A DNA stretch of 64,000 nucleotides. Origin: Nectonema munidae. Its lineage: Eukaryota > Nematomorpha > Nectonematoida > Nectonematidae. Shown one piece after another: positions 36,162 to 48,071 of the stretch. The notes below the pieces were generated by a model that saw only the letters and a list, made by a program, of their open reading frames with translations, was not told the origin of the DNA and ran no database searches. Position 1 is the first letter of the stretch. Each line of letters begins with the position of its first letter. The stretch is from positions 124,001 through 188,000 of the forward strand of contig JAUIRK010000251.1 of the NCBI GenBank assembly GCA_030549495.1. Reading direction: 5' to 3'. The translations under genes were made by a program, and so were the position numbers.

Positions 36162-36785
36162 ATACGATTAACTGAAATTTCTTCAAAGAGATCTACGATA
36201 AAGATGGATCTCGAATACTTTTTACCAAAATAAATGGAAATAATCCAAAATAAACTGAAATCTTCTCAAACCTTTTTAAAATCATATTTTTTTATTAAAC
36301 AAATTAAAATGTGATATCTTTTATTATTTTTAACTATTTAGAATGAAAAATAAAAAAGTTACCTTTTATTTAGTTTTTATAGTTCAAAAATTCGAAATAA
36401 ACCGAAATCTTCTCAATACTTTTCCAAATTTTAATTTTTTAATACAAATTAAGAACAATGCCATGCATTTCACTATTTTGAATTATTTTCAATATAAAAT
36501 ATATTTTTGATTTTTTTTAGTTTTTTTATTTCAGATTTTAAATTAATAAAAACATTGAAATACATCGCATTTATTTTTAGTCTATTGGAAAAAATAAGAT
36601 TTTGCAAAGTTTTGGAAAGATTTCGGTTTATTTGATTTTTTGAACCTAATAATAAATCAATAAAAACTAAATTTTACATTTATTTTTCTATGTAAATGGT
36701 TAAAATCATTGAAATGCATTGCATTATTTTTAATTTCTCCAAAAAAATTCAAAATAGTTTTGCTAAGATTTCGGTTTATTATAGT
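36162..36785. mobile_element. Foldback element IV
   Basis: The unit ataaaccgaaatcttctc occurs in plus orientation at about 36168 (diverged), 36250 and 36397 and in minus orientation (agatttcggtttat) at about 36615 and 36764, separated by AT-rich blocks that also pair. This gives inverted arms made of a repeated unit. Ends and target duplication are not resolved. Confidence 0.5.
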
Positions 36786-36789
36786 AAAA

Positions 36790-36935
36790 TTGATACTCTC
36801 TCTCCAATGCGATGTACTAACAGAAGACGAGAAGTTGTGTCCGGAGCAACCAACTCTTCAGACGAAGAACTTGGGTTCCACACAACGATGTGATCATGTA
36901 GGAACAGACCAGACAACTGTCTCTAAAATGAGATG
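36790..36935 (+). CDS. Possible terminal exon or remnant in a GC-elevated island
   Basis: This stretch has a strongly different composition from its surroundings and holds an open frame CDVLTEDEKLCPEQPTLQTK ending VSKMR and TGA. An AATAAA at about 37006 lies some 70 bases after the stop and could be a poly(A) signal. An acceptor-like actaacag precedes part of it. No domain is recognised. The second open frame (MRCTNRRREVVSG) is equally long, so the reading frame is uncertain. Confidence 0.2.
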
Positions 36936-36940
36936 ACAAA

Positions 36941-39040
36941 AAAATTGCTAGCTTTGAGTGAATTATTTCAATATTTATGTGTTATTGTTGATCTATTTGT
37001 ATTTTCAATAAACAAAGTGACACATTATTTACTTGTTTATACATTTTTTTATAAACATGCAGATTTTCTATCTTCTTATAGTAGACAATTCATGTTAAAT
37101 TCCATATAATCGGTCTAAAACTTTTCCAGGTCATATAAACAAGTTCGCATAATACGCTTGATTTGATATATAAGCTAATTCAAATATTGTTCTTATAACC
37201 GTTGTTTTAAAATTCTATACTAAAAGCTATTTTATCCATTAAATAAGATACAATAAACAAAAACTGTATTTTCACTATAAAAGTAAAGTTAACTCCAATA
37301 AAAAATAAGAAGTATGGCTATCACAAAATGACTGGAAAATATATTAACACGTTTTAAGCAGTATTGATGATTCTAGTAGAATATTAATTTATATGCATCT
37401 AAACTCATAAAAATTTTCTGTACATACACATATAAATATATACAGTATTGTGGCGTTTTAATTTCCATAGCGCCTCTTGTAAAAAAATTGTAAGCTTTCT
37501 ACACGATGTCATATACTCAATAATTGGTTTTCTTAATATATGCATCTTGATTCGATTAATATATTCATTGTAAGAATTTTTTTTAATATAAATGTATAAA
37601 TTTTTGCACAATTCCAAAATAGTATGCTACCAAAGTAAGTCGTGTGTCATGTGGTAAATAATTAAAATATTTAAGCTTGCATGTATACATTTTTTTTCTC
37701 AAAATTTTTTCCTATTTATATTTTATTTGATCAATGTTTTTAATTTAAATAGGGGATGCATAGGATGAGAAATGAATGTATACTGCGGGTAACTTAATTG
37801 TTTGAAGGATGTCGTATTTTGAACTTTAAAAGATAAATCTCAATGACATTGGTAGTGAAAATAATAATTCTCCCATGACAAAGATATGAATAATCAAAAA
37901 TTTATAAATATTCAATTTAGAAAACTAAATTATCTTTGACTTTAGAATATTAGTTAAGTTAAAGCAACGGTATAATCGAATAAAACTTGTTTCAGTATAG
38001 TTTACGGGTATACATTTGTTGGGACCTCTGATCTAGGGCCAGGGACGTGCAGAAAATTATTTTAGAGCAGGTGCTCAAGTAGTGAATTTAAGGGCAGGTG
38101 TTCAAGTAGAGAAAACGGCTGAAATAAGTAATCATCGTAGAGTCTACTGAACTATTTATCAGTAAAACTAAGAAATTTATAAGAAAAAATGATATAAACT
38201 TATTCATAAATGACTTTGAGGTATTTGTGTGGGTACGGCCTCTTGTGCCTTAATCTATCTTTATCTACGTCACTGGTTTAGACATATAACACATAATTCT
38301 ATAAAGGGCAATTTTAAAACAGGAGAATAAAGGGCAGATGTTTGAACACTCCAAAATAAAAATTATAATATTTAAGTAAAATGCATATGTGGGTATTGTA
38401 ATATTAGCTTGTAATTGTGTGATTTCAAAAGGCCAGAAAGCCGCTTGCATGAACTCGCACAGGATAATTGAAAGAAAAGTGAAAAAAAAGTTACATATGC
38501 CTACATGTAAGATTTTAAACTAATATAATTATAAAAAAGAAGAATCAAACATATATTATATACATATATATATAGATTATAGATATCTTCAACACAATTT
38601 ATATTAAAGATAAATATATGTGAAATTTATATTTTATGTATGTTTTTTATATGTGTAGCTTCGGTTTGAACAAATGACATGAATAGCAATTATCGATTAC
38701 TCATTTTGATAAATATTTTTTAATATATGATTCCTTTATTTTTTTGAACATATCATTAAATGTAAATTATTATTGCAAAAATCTGAAAGCTTAAGCTTCA
38801 GGAATTAATAAAATTGGATATTACTATATTATGGGAGAAGGGTTTTTTTTTATCTATATCGTAGATTATAATCAGCTTTAATTAGACAAGTCCATAATGT
38901 TTTCAAAGACGAGAGGTAAATCGTGTGAAAATAAAGCGAAATTATATTCATAATGATGATGTAATATTGATATGTCAGATTCATAAAATAAATTGCTTGT
39001 ATTAGAAAGAAATTTTACATTATATATGTTTCTTACTGCT
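36941..39040. other. Intergenic; possible small MITE at 38041-38276
   Basis: No gene recognised. cagggacgtgcag at 38041 and, read inward, cagtgacgtagat at 38276 may be ends of a 236-bp MITE, but flanking duplications are not seen. A cactgacgtag also occurs at 58077. Confidence 0.35.
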
Positions 39041-39049
39041 TTTTTTTGA

Positions 39050-39920
39050 GATTTGAATATGGTTGAAAGATTTTTATGCCCTCATAAGATTAAGCAGTAA
39101 TTTACATATGGTAAAAAAATAAATTATATAATAAAAGTTTTATATTTATTGGCAGAAACTTTTTAAAAGTCCTTAGAATTCCATTTACTCTAGTTATTTT
39201 CAACAAATTTAAAATGAATAGTGAATGTGACAAATGAATATTATTATACCAAGTTGAATCTACCTTTTCAAATATTATGTTGTTCAATTTAGGCCTCAGC
39301 GCAACATGCTTACCAAACAACATAAATTTTAATTTCTCTGTGAACGGATTATCCTTGAGGGACATCTGAAATGACAAAACGTTTCATAGAAAATATACCA
39401 TCAATGTCAACTTGTTGTTGTCTCATTTCAAGTTTGTTAATTTGCAAAGTAAGAGCTCGTGTGGAATCAGGCCAAATGCTTTTGAGATATCGATGAAAGC
39501 CGTAAGAATGCTAACATCTGATTGAAGTTCGACAAAGATGTTATTAAATAGAAAGCATATCAAAGATGGTGTATTATGATGTTTCCGAAATCCAAATTGG
39601 TATTTATAGAGCAGATTATTATGCTAAAAAATGAAATTATTTGTTTAAAAAGTAACTTTTCTAATACTTTTGAAATAACAGGTATTATAGATATAGGCCT
39701 GTAATTATCCACTTTTTACCTTTTTTAAATATAGGGACAACTCTACTAATTTTAAATACTTTCGCATAAGGTGAAAATTCCAGACAAGAATTAAAGTCTA
39801 TTGTCAAGTACTTTTCTAGGGTGTCAATAATTAGTTTAATAAGAAACATAGATATATCACAACTTTTATTAATATTAGAGGAATTTGCAATGGTAATAAA
39901 TTTAATATTCATCAGCAAGT
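39050..39920 (-). pseudogene. LINE reverse transcriptase domain, decayed
   Basis: VVPIFKKG marks the start of the RT fingers, then GFRKHHNTP, FIDISKAF (catalytic Asp block), PHELLLCKL and VISDVPQ. The region from there to NPFTEKLKFMLFGK is shortened, so the usual FADD box is missing. The thumb-like GILR-FKKFLPINIKLLLYN closes it. Frames shift several times. Confidence 0.78.
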
Positions 39921-40299
39921 TTTATAAAACGATTATTTTTTTCCAAATATGTTTAGGATTGTTTTCTTCGGTTTAGAAAAATACTCTTTTTTAAGTTTTT
40001 ATGATAAATATTTAACTTTTTTCTAATGGTTAAATATTTAACTTTGTTTCTAATGGTTACTTATTCATTTTTCGGATCAAATAATTATTAATTTTTACGT
40101 AAATTTTATTTCTCACTTTGTTCAGATTTAAAAGTGTTTTGTTAACCCATAAATTGACAGAGTTCGTAAAATAAAGATTAGATTTTTTTTAACTTGATAA
40201 CTTTTGTGCTAGAATTCAAAATTTGAGTCGATTTATTATAAGGCTTTAAAAAGTTTATTCCCGGATCATCAAATATGTTATTTAAATATTTATGCCAGT

Positions 40300-41000
40300 T
40301 AAATTATAAATAGCTTTAACAAAAGATTACGGAAAACTTTTTCATAATCAATATTATGGTTATTTAACTCAATTTTACATGAAATCAAAAGCGGAAGATG
40401 GTGCGAAATATGAAAATAAACATTATAAGCAAAGTAAAGAAAAAAATCTATAAGAATAAAAATATCATATATACAAGTTTCACTAGGAAAACGTGTAAAT
40501 CTTGAAATCAATGGTCTAAAAAAATTGTTTTAAAAAAGTTGTGATATATGTATTAGTAGAAATTTTAAATAAGTCCAAATTAAAATCTCCTAAAAGCAAA
40601 CTCATTCTATAAGCATACTTATAATTTTCAATGAAGATGTCAAATTCATCTAAGAATAGGTCAACTTCATTAGTAAATATTATTCATGTACAGTGTTATG
40701 TGAGATAATAATGAAAGAGGAAATATACTTACTATTTATATAATTATTGCATTTCTTATAATTTAAATTTATATGAATATAAAAGGCTAACCCAGTGAGA
40801 ACTTAATGAGAGGGGTAAGTATACAAGATTATAACCAATATTGTAAATATTGAGAATATTTTCATGCATCCAATTCTCTTTTAGGCAAATAATATGGATA
40901 CGAACCTGATTAGAAGATAAAAAATATTTAGAAAACTTATTGGGCTTTGAGAGATTGTTTGTTTAATGTTATTATATTAAGCCACAATGTTTATAAACAT
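40300..41000 (-). pseudogene. LINE AP-endonuclease domain, decayed
   Basis: ICLKENW near the start corresponds to the conserved Glu-x-Trp box of LINE endonucleases. LLLGDFNLD holds the catalytic GDFN motif, and ISRFTRFPSET and ISHHLPLLI precede and form the final SDH box, with Asp replaced by His. Frames change between boxes. Confidence 0.72.
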
Positions 41001-41251
41001 GGTCATTCGATGCACAGTGTGCATAAATGATTACAATTTTCTTACAAAATTTACTGGTATGTCCAAACCGAGAGCATTGTTACATGGAGATTAGATATAT
41101 AATCATAAGATTTACATTTACAAAATTTGATATACAATTAAAAATCCCCATTTATACTTTGAAAGACTTTTGAATATAGAATATTTAGTATGTTTAAACT
41201 TTGAGTTAAAATGATACAAGTTCCTTTAGAGCAGAATTTTTTAACGATCTT

Positions 41252-41542
41252 TTATAAGAAAAATTTATCATCGACATCGTCTGACACAGTAATTTTAATT
41301 TTAGGATACAGCTGCTTCGCTTTTTTATAGCTAACATTATTTTGTTGAAATAGATTTTCTAATTTTTGAAGATTAGATTCATCTGCTAGTGAAATCTTCA
41401 TGACGTTGGTTTGTTCTTTAATGTATTTAACCAATACCTCATTCAAACACTTTTTTGTTCTTTGTAATTTTTGAAGTTCATGTTGTATTTCTTTAAATCC
41501 ATTATTTAAGGCTTCTATTATTTTTTTCACCGTTATTTCCAA
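41252..41542 (-). pseudogene. LINE ORF1-like segment
   Basis: A 96-codon frame rich in Lys, Glu and Leu (IIEALNNGFKEIQHELQKLQ) forms a likely coiled coil and ends KIKITVSDDVDDKFFL. Its place just upstream of the endonuclease on the same strand, rather than a diagnostic motif, suggests LINE ORF1. A Cys-x-x-Cys start lies in another frame just upstream. Confidence 0.45.
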
Positions 41543-41818
41543 TCATATCATCAAATTTGTTGCCAATTTTTTTTGATATTTTGTTTACAGTTAAGCTTGA
41601 ATGAGATGATTTTAAACAACTTGAGCATACTCACCTTACTCCAACAGCATAGTGAGAATCAAAGAATTCATTAAAATTTTATGGTAGTTTAGAGCAAATG
41701 TAGCAAAACCAATTGAGCACTGATAACATTAAATGATAGCAAAAATACAATTATAAGCAAAAGATACAATTATTATAAGTATATAGATAAAGTGGAACTG
41801 ATTCATCATGAAAAATAA

Positions 41819-42057
41819 TGGAATAAATTAATAGGCAGTAGAACAAAAAAAAAGGAAACAAAAACCTTTTTAAAGATAAATTTTCGACCACTATGGTCAT
41901 CAACTATACCTCCTCGTACTGACTTTTCTAACTCGCACTTAATTTTCCAACGCTATGATGATCTGTTGATGACTCTAGATGTCGAAAATTTATCTTTAAA
42001 AGAGTTTTTGTTTCTTTTTTCATGAATAAAAGTTTTACTGCCTATTAATTTATTATA
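41819..42057. mobile_element. Palindromic MITE, about 240 bp
   Basis: aataaattaataggcagtagaac on the left pairs with gttttactgcctattaatttatt on the right. A second inner pair (ggaaacaaaaac, aaagataaattttcga) pairs too, so most of the element folds on itself. The sequence tattataagtat occurs just right of the end and again at 41771, about 45 bases left of the left end. No coding capacity. Confidence 0.72.
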
Positions 42058-43444
42058 AGTATCTTTTATAACTTATTTTTATAAGGAAAGATAATTTATC
42101 ATAATAATGAATATTAAATTTTTTTACGTATACTTTTAAATTATTAAATCTTATAAAACTGAATTTTTTAATTTATATTCAAATCTCAAATATTTTAGCG
42201 TTTTGAGATTATCGGTATGCTAATTTTTATGTCCGTTACTAAAAGAGATCTATTTATTAGAGAATATTCATCGTTAAAAATATTATTTTTGTATTAGAAT
42301 CCTTGATAGAAATAAGAGTCAAACATTTATTGAATTTTTGTTCAGTCTGTAATCACTTGTCAAAAAATTTGTATTTTGTGTTCTGTTAATTATCAGGGTA
42401 AAAATTTAAGGCTGAAAAAGACACATGTCTAAAAGGTGAAGGATAAAGCTCTTCAAGTCAAAAAGGCAAGATATCTAACAAAAAATATTCGTTGTACAAC
42501 GCATGTCTTTTTATAAAGTTGGGAGAATTTAGTGGCAAATGATTGCATATTAATATTAATTTATTTAAAATCAATCATTGTAAATCAGGTATTTTCCTTT
42601 TAGTCAGAGTTATGAAGCTCAAATTTAAGCAAAACATTAAATTTTAAATCCTGGTTGTATATTTTCTCAAATTTATGATTAATAGTTATTTATAAAAAGA
42701 TTTTTAATTTTTTTTAACCATTGAAAATTTACGCATCATCTAAAATTTGATTTAAAATATTTTTCTTTCCTATTACATTAAATATCTATTGTATAAAAAG
42801 GAAATTTTTGAACTAAAAAAAATATAAATGACTATTTTGCAATAAGAAAGGCGTGTAAAAATTAAAATATAAACAAATGTTTATTGCTTGTGAAAATGGG
42901 GTGCAATTTTCATGTCAAACTTTGTGAGCAGGATTATATCATTTTTAGCAATTTCAAATGTAGCAATCCATATGTTTGTTACCCAATATAAACTTATTTT
43001 TCAGGAAAAAAACTTTTGATTATTTTTATCTTATACTTCTGAAAATATTAAGATAAAGAGATAAAGTCAAAAGCTGAGGAGATGGAATTTTTGAGGTGTA
43101 TCCGTTTAATTGCACCTTTTGCATTATATTGAATTAAATTTTTACAATTTGGATGGGTTTGATTTTTAAGGCTCTAATATCATACGATTATTTTAATCTG
43201 TTCTTTTTATACGGATTTGCATACTATATAACTGAATAATTTTAAATGTAAAAGGGTACACAAATTTGTATTAGTTCCATCAGATTCGATAATGGAAATT
43301 TTTTTACTAATTGAATTTGATAGGTACACTTAAGTTTTGATAAATCTTATTGATTTATTAGTGAATGGACAAGAGCCTTTAATAATTTAGTTAGTAAGTG
43401 GAACTAATATTTTTTCTAACACTGAAAAAAATATAGTAGCCGCT
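42058..43444. other. AT-rich spacer, nothing recognised
   Basis: No frames, repeats or RNA genes worth listing. Confidence 0.55.
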
Positions 43445-43592
43445 AGTATATAAAGCGTAACCTACAACCGTTTGGCGAATCTCTTCGACTAAATGTCTAT
43501 TTGACGATTCGTTCGGCGACGATATGTCTGTTCGACGAGCTGTCTGGCGACGAAGTTCAGGTGGCGAATGGTCAGTCCATGAAACGTCTTGC
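43445..43592. repeat. Short array of foldback-II-like palindromic units
   Basis: Units such as gtttggcgaat, ttcgactaaatgtc and ttcggcgacgatatgtc alternate in orientation, resembling the arms of the foldback at 29.6-34.1 kb. No separate second arm was found nearby, so it may be a small element or one arm. Confidence 0.5.
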
Positions 43593-43875
43593 ACAGATCA
43601 TTAAAAATTGCCTCTCTTTCCCATTACAAAACATAATAATTTTTACCAAGCTGTCTTGCTGTTTTTATCATAACATCGTCCTATATCAAATCTTACATCA
43701 AACAAAATCTGAACAGAAAGTTGAACCTAGACTTCCTAATCTAATAAAATGAAATCTGAATAAAATGCACATAGCAAACCATAGAATAAAAAAAATTATA
43801 TAGGTTCGAATGACAAACAAGTTGTCTACCCGTGTGCAAATTTATAGGTTATGAGAATATATCATTTCATAATAG

Positions 43876-44017
43876 GTAAGGGTAGCGTAGGGCGTTTTCA
43901 TCGAGAATGCACAAATGCGCCGCTTATATCAAACTATGAATAAAATAGGCTTGATGCGCGATCGAATCAAAGACCTTGAGTTTCGAAACCCAGTATCCAA
44001 CCAAACTTACTCACGCT
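43876..44017 (-). mobile_element. SINE-like 142-bp insert with 14-bp target duplication
   Basis: The perfect direct repeat tcatttcataatag (43862-43875 and 44018-44031) flanks 142 bp that is richer in GC than its surroundings. Read on the minus strand the insert holds gattcgatcgc, close to a polymerase III B box (GGTTCGAATCC). The direct-repeat length is typical of LINE-driven retroposition. No clear poly(A) tail or A box is seen, so tRNA ancestry is a guess. The insertion itself is well supported. Confidence 0.6.
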
Positions 44018-44040
44018 TCATTTCATAATAGAGAAGAGTA

Positions 44041-45717
44041 TCCTAAAAACTTTTCATACTGAAAAATATTTGTTCAAATTATTTTAAAGAATCACGTATT
44101 ATACACATGATATATGATAAAAAATATTTTATTGGTGAAATTTAGGGCTCACATGGATACGCTAGATCGGAATTGCCAAAATTAAAAATAGGCCTTCCCA
44201 TCTGCTAATTACGAACAAAAATGAATTACAAAATATTATTTGATAACTATGACTTGCTAAAGGGTGTGGTAAAATACATACATTGAGTTACGATATCTAC
44301 TTGCGTTAACACAAAACACTCATTCGCCTTACAAAATAAAAGCTGAAGACTAGTACACTTAACATAAGCCGCTATGTTTACCAAAAATCAGTAAACTGGC
44401 TGCTTTGCACCTGTTCACATATATATGTCGAACTATAATAATGAACGATGATTATATGTTATACATTGTATGTTAGATATAATACTTCCTTTACATATCA
44501 TTATCTTTTTTTGTTTGCTCCTGTATAGTCTTGACAGACTATTGATTAAAAAAATTAAATTTAAAATTGGTAAATTATCATAGTAATTTTTTTTCTCCCC
44601 GGTGTTCTTGCTAGACCACAAATAGTAAATTTCGATTAAAATAAAAGTTAAGAAATGCTTCTTTACCCATAAAGAAATAAAAATTTAAACATGTGTTTGA
44701 AAAGAAGAAAAGAGAACGAAATCACTAAACTTCTATATCCATTGCAAAATTTGCTTTCGGTCTGTGAACCACCTCCCGTTGGGGTCCTCTGGTGTGCCCT
44801 AGCATGACATTTGACCACCTTTGGATTTTAAATATTTCTATTTTTTTCAAATAATTATTTTATATGATAATCAATTGTAATGAAAAATATTATTGCTTAA
44901 CTTATATAGTTAGTTTTATAAAAATGTATATGATTTTTCAGTTTCTCCAACGTACTCTTGCTTATCTATCAATATTCTATAGTATAAATAATTTTAGTAT
45001 AACGTTGTCATCATTTATAGATTTTTTTTATTGATTATTTTTTTTGTCTTTTTATAATAGATATATATTAACTAATTATATATACTATCCCACAGACTGG
45101 TAAAATTCCAGAAAACCCTTGTCAGTGCCTATTATTATGATTTTTGGCTTTGAAAAAATTCTTTAATATGTTTACATTTAATGAATAAATAAAAATAATA
45201 AGAGTTAGTTTTATTCGTTTAAGCAATTTTCTAAGTTAAGGCACTACGTTTAAACATTTTGAGCATACAAGACTTAAAGAGATTCTAAGTTATGTTAACT
45301 CATTCTATAATATCAATATATATAAACACACACTGTCCATAATTTTGTATAGTCAGTCATAGAAAAGATATTGATTAAGAACAAATTTAATAATCGATAA
45401 AATTGTTTAAAGTTTTGCTAATAAATTATGAAAAATGTTTTTTTATGATAAAGAGTCTTTGATTAAATATGAATTATGTAGGTTATTTTCTCTTGGAGGT
45501 ATCATTGAAAATTGTTATAATCTTTTTTACTCTTTGTTTGAACCGCTGTATATCGATACATAGTGGCTGATTTGAAAATTAAACAGAAGCACACTACAAT
45601 TGACTACAAACTTTATTTAGAATAAAGACTTTTAAAGTAAAAGATGATTTATTGGAAAAACGTCTCCATTCTTTCTCGATGAAAAAAGTATACAGATAAT
45701 TATTTCTATAAAAAATT
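44041..45717. other. Intergenic, nothing recognised
   Basis: AT-rich. A GC-richer stretch at 44760-44820 (accacctcccgttggggtcc) has no partner. Confidence 0.5.
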
Positions 45718-45919
45718 ATGAATTTAGAAAAAATTAACGAAGATTTACTTAGTTTTAAAGATAGTGGTCTAAACACTTTTTACTTTATGCTATTGCTTAT
45801 TTCCAGTGAAGTTATTATCTTTCTACTCATCATTACTGTTTGTCATTGCTTTGAAGGAAATCTTCTGAAACGAATTAAAGCCTGGAGATTACATCCTTCT
45901 TCTGAAATGAAGGATTGCG
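45718..45919 (+). CDS. Possible exon of a one-pass membrane protein
   Basis: The frame MNLEKINEDLLSFKDSGLN is followed by a hydrophobic stretch at residues 21-43 (FYFMLLLISSEVIIFLLIITV), then CHCFEGNLLKRIKAWRLHPSSEMKDCE. The membrane segment with basic residues after it and a GTATAC donor-like site at about 45920 make a plausible exon with a cytoplasmic tail. A good acceptor (tgcttatttccag) lies inside the frame, so the true exon could start there instead. No family is recognised and chance cannot be excluded. Confidence 0.27.
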
Positions 45920-45993
45920 AGTATACTTTTATAATTTTATTTCATCACATAACTAAAAGGTTTCATTTATTCATTGATAACATCTCAAATTAG

Positions 45994-46639
45994 GAGAGCA
46001 ATACAAAAACGGCTAAATCAGAGCAACATATATTTTGACCTGAAATATTCTATTATTTTAATCTTATACGATTTTTTTACTTTTTTTTAGAAATTTGACC
46101 TATCAAAATAATTTTTCATTTTTACAAAAATAAATTGATTTTTGTCTTTAATTAAGAAAAACTTATTTTTAAAATTTTAAATAAATATAATTATCATTAT
46201 TTGAATTCAGTTTTGCTTTTTAACTGATTATAGAAACAAACTTAGGATTTGATGTTTTTTAAAAAGTAATATATTTAAGATAGAATTATTTTAAGAGATT
46301 AAACATAATTAATCATGTTTATATGGTATATATAAATATTGTTTATATCATCCACTTTATAGAATTACAGAAAAACAAATTTCCAAACCTTTCTCCTTTT
46401 TGGTCAAAATTATACCAAATCTCTAAGTTTTAAGAATTTTAGCTCTATTAAAAATATTTATGTAAAATTGTACACTAAATAACAATCCCAAGATTTACTA
46501 AGGATAAGAACTACGGTCTTTTAAAATCTTCTCACGTGCATTGTTTTGAAGTGGGAGATCAAAAATCCATATTTAAGCCAGTCATTTCCAATTTTTATCT
46601 CAGAACCTCGCTTTTATATTAATTTGATATTGCAGCATA
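45994..46639. other. Spacer, nothing recognised
   Basis: AT-rich sequence before the LINE. No endonuclease domain belonging to it could be read. Confidence 0.5.
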
Positions 46640-46685
46640 ATGCTGCAAATGTTCTAATGCATTTTATCTATTTTGTCTTTATTCA

Positions 46686-47225
46686 ATGCTTTGTAAAGTT
46701 CTTGAATCAATGGTATCAGAAAATATACTTTTCCACCTAGAAAGAAACAGTCTCGTCGCAAATGAACAGCATGGATTTTTCAAAAAGAAATCGACAATAA
46801 CACAATTAATGGAATTTCATAATGATGTTTCAACCATTTTAGAAAAAAACTCAACTGTCTACGTTCTATACTTTGACTTTAGAGCATTCGACAAAGTACC
46901 ACACAAACATTTGTTTAAGAAGTTAGAAAGTTATGGCATAAACACTAAAATTTTGAAATGGGTTGAAAGTTTCCTGAAAAATAGAACTCAACATCTCTCT
47001 ATCAATGGTCTTCTATCATGTAAATCTGATGTAACGAGTGGTCTCATCCAGGGCAGTGTGCTCGGCAATTTGTTATTTAACTTATATATAAACGATTTGC
47101 CCTCCAACATTGTTTCCAGTTTAAAGCTTTTTGTTGACGATCTCAAAATTTATTGTGCATCCATAGAAGCATTTAAGAAGATTTTGCAAGTTTACCTTTT
47201 TGCTTTTTATGATTGCAGAAAATAA
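46686..47225 (+). pseudogene. LINE reverse transcriptase, N-terminal and palm part
   Basis: LCKVLESMVSENILFHLE, ANEQHGFFKKKSTITQL and YFDFRAFDKVPHKHL are RT blocks; the Asp of YFDF is the first catalytic residue. SGLIQGSVLGNLLFNLYIND replaces the usual GVPQGSVLGP box, and FVDDLKIY the usual FADD, keeping both Asp. The frame is open for 179 codons, then shifts; the rest continues in other frames from 47315. It is recognisable but inactive as it stands. Confidence 0.93.
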
Positions 47226-47314
47226 AGGAAAAAGCAGGATCTTAATTTTTCCAAATGTAGTCATCTCCAAATTGGCAAGAAAAATACCTTCACCTATTAC
47301 ATATTAAATGGGTT

Positions 47315-47925
47315 ATGATATTAAACGAGTTGATCATATTAACGACCTCGGCCTTATTATTGATATCAATCTGCGTTTTGAATCTCATTTTTCTAAAGCA
47401 ATCTTCCATTTTTCAAATCTTCAGACATTTTTCTGTTTTTAACGCTGAAATAGCCCTACATTTGTATAAATCTTTAATACGCCCACACCTTGAATGTGGG
47501 AACGTAATATCATATCCAACTTGTATAAAGGGTATGAAAAAGTGGGAAACAGTGCAGAGATTCATAACAAAGAAAATAAAAGGTTTTGAAAATCTAGATT
47601 ATAAAGAAAGACTACTTGAGATATCCCTTCCTTCTTTAGCCTATAGATACAAGCGTAATGATATGATAACAGTTTATAATATAATTAATCAGAACATGAA
47701 CGTAAAGTCTACATACAGTTTTACCTCCTTTTTCTGCACGTACTTCAAGATTTCATAGAAAACAACTTTCGAAAATAAGATGCACAAAGCGTTACTTGAG
47801 GTCGTCATTCTTTAGTAGATGTTATAACGATTGGAATAGCCTTCCAATGCAAGTTGTAGAATCTCCCTCTTTGAACGCCTTCAAAAAAGTCTCGATATTC
47901 ACTGGAAAGACAAGATTTTAAATTT
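47315..47925 (+). pseudogene. LINE reverse transcriptase, C-terminal part
   Basis: ALHLYKSLIRPHLECGNVI, WETVQRFITKKIKGFENLDY, RLLEISLPSLAYRYKRNDM and VYNIINQNMN are the thumb and connection blocks of CR1/Jockey-type RTs. After a frame change at about 47748 the family-typical ending NDWNSLPMQVVESPSLNAF follows to about 47900. This part is continuous with the RT palm upstream. Confidence 0.9.
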
Positions 47926-48071
47926 TTATTAGCCTCCCCTTACCTCCCCTGAAAAATACATTAACTCATCAGTTACACATTTAAATCAACGTATTTAAAC
48001 CTTCACTTGATACGAAATCAACAAGCTTACCACCAGCTTCTCTTTCGCTTAATAAATTATGTTATGTTAAA

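Larger units (their letters stand above)
39050..41650 (-). mobile_element. Old LINE (CR1/Jockey-type), ORF1 to reverse transcriptase
   Basis: Minus-strand order fits a LINE. An ORF1-like segment lies at 41252-41650 (CSSCLKSSHS, then a helical EIQHELQKLQ and AKQLYPKIKITV). The AP-endonuclease domain follows at about 40300-41000, with LLLGDFNLDLFK near 40590 and the SDHLPL box reading ISHHLPLLI near 40385. The reverse transcriptase is at 39050-39920, with VVPIFKKG, YQFGFRKHHNTPSL, PHELLLCKL and LPINIKLLLYN. Many frameshifts and stops, and a gap after the DVPQ box, show it is old and inactive. No target duplication was placed. Confidence 0.8.
46640..48071 (+). mobile_element. 5'-truncated LINE (CR1/Jockey-type)
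   Basis: The element starts within the reverse transcriptase and ends in an A/T-rich tail (aataaattatgttatgtta at about 48071), the pattern of incomplete reverse transcription. It is better preserved than the minus-strand LINE at 39-41.6 kb and belongs to a different lineage by its RT sequence. Flanking duplications were not found. Confidence 0.88.
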
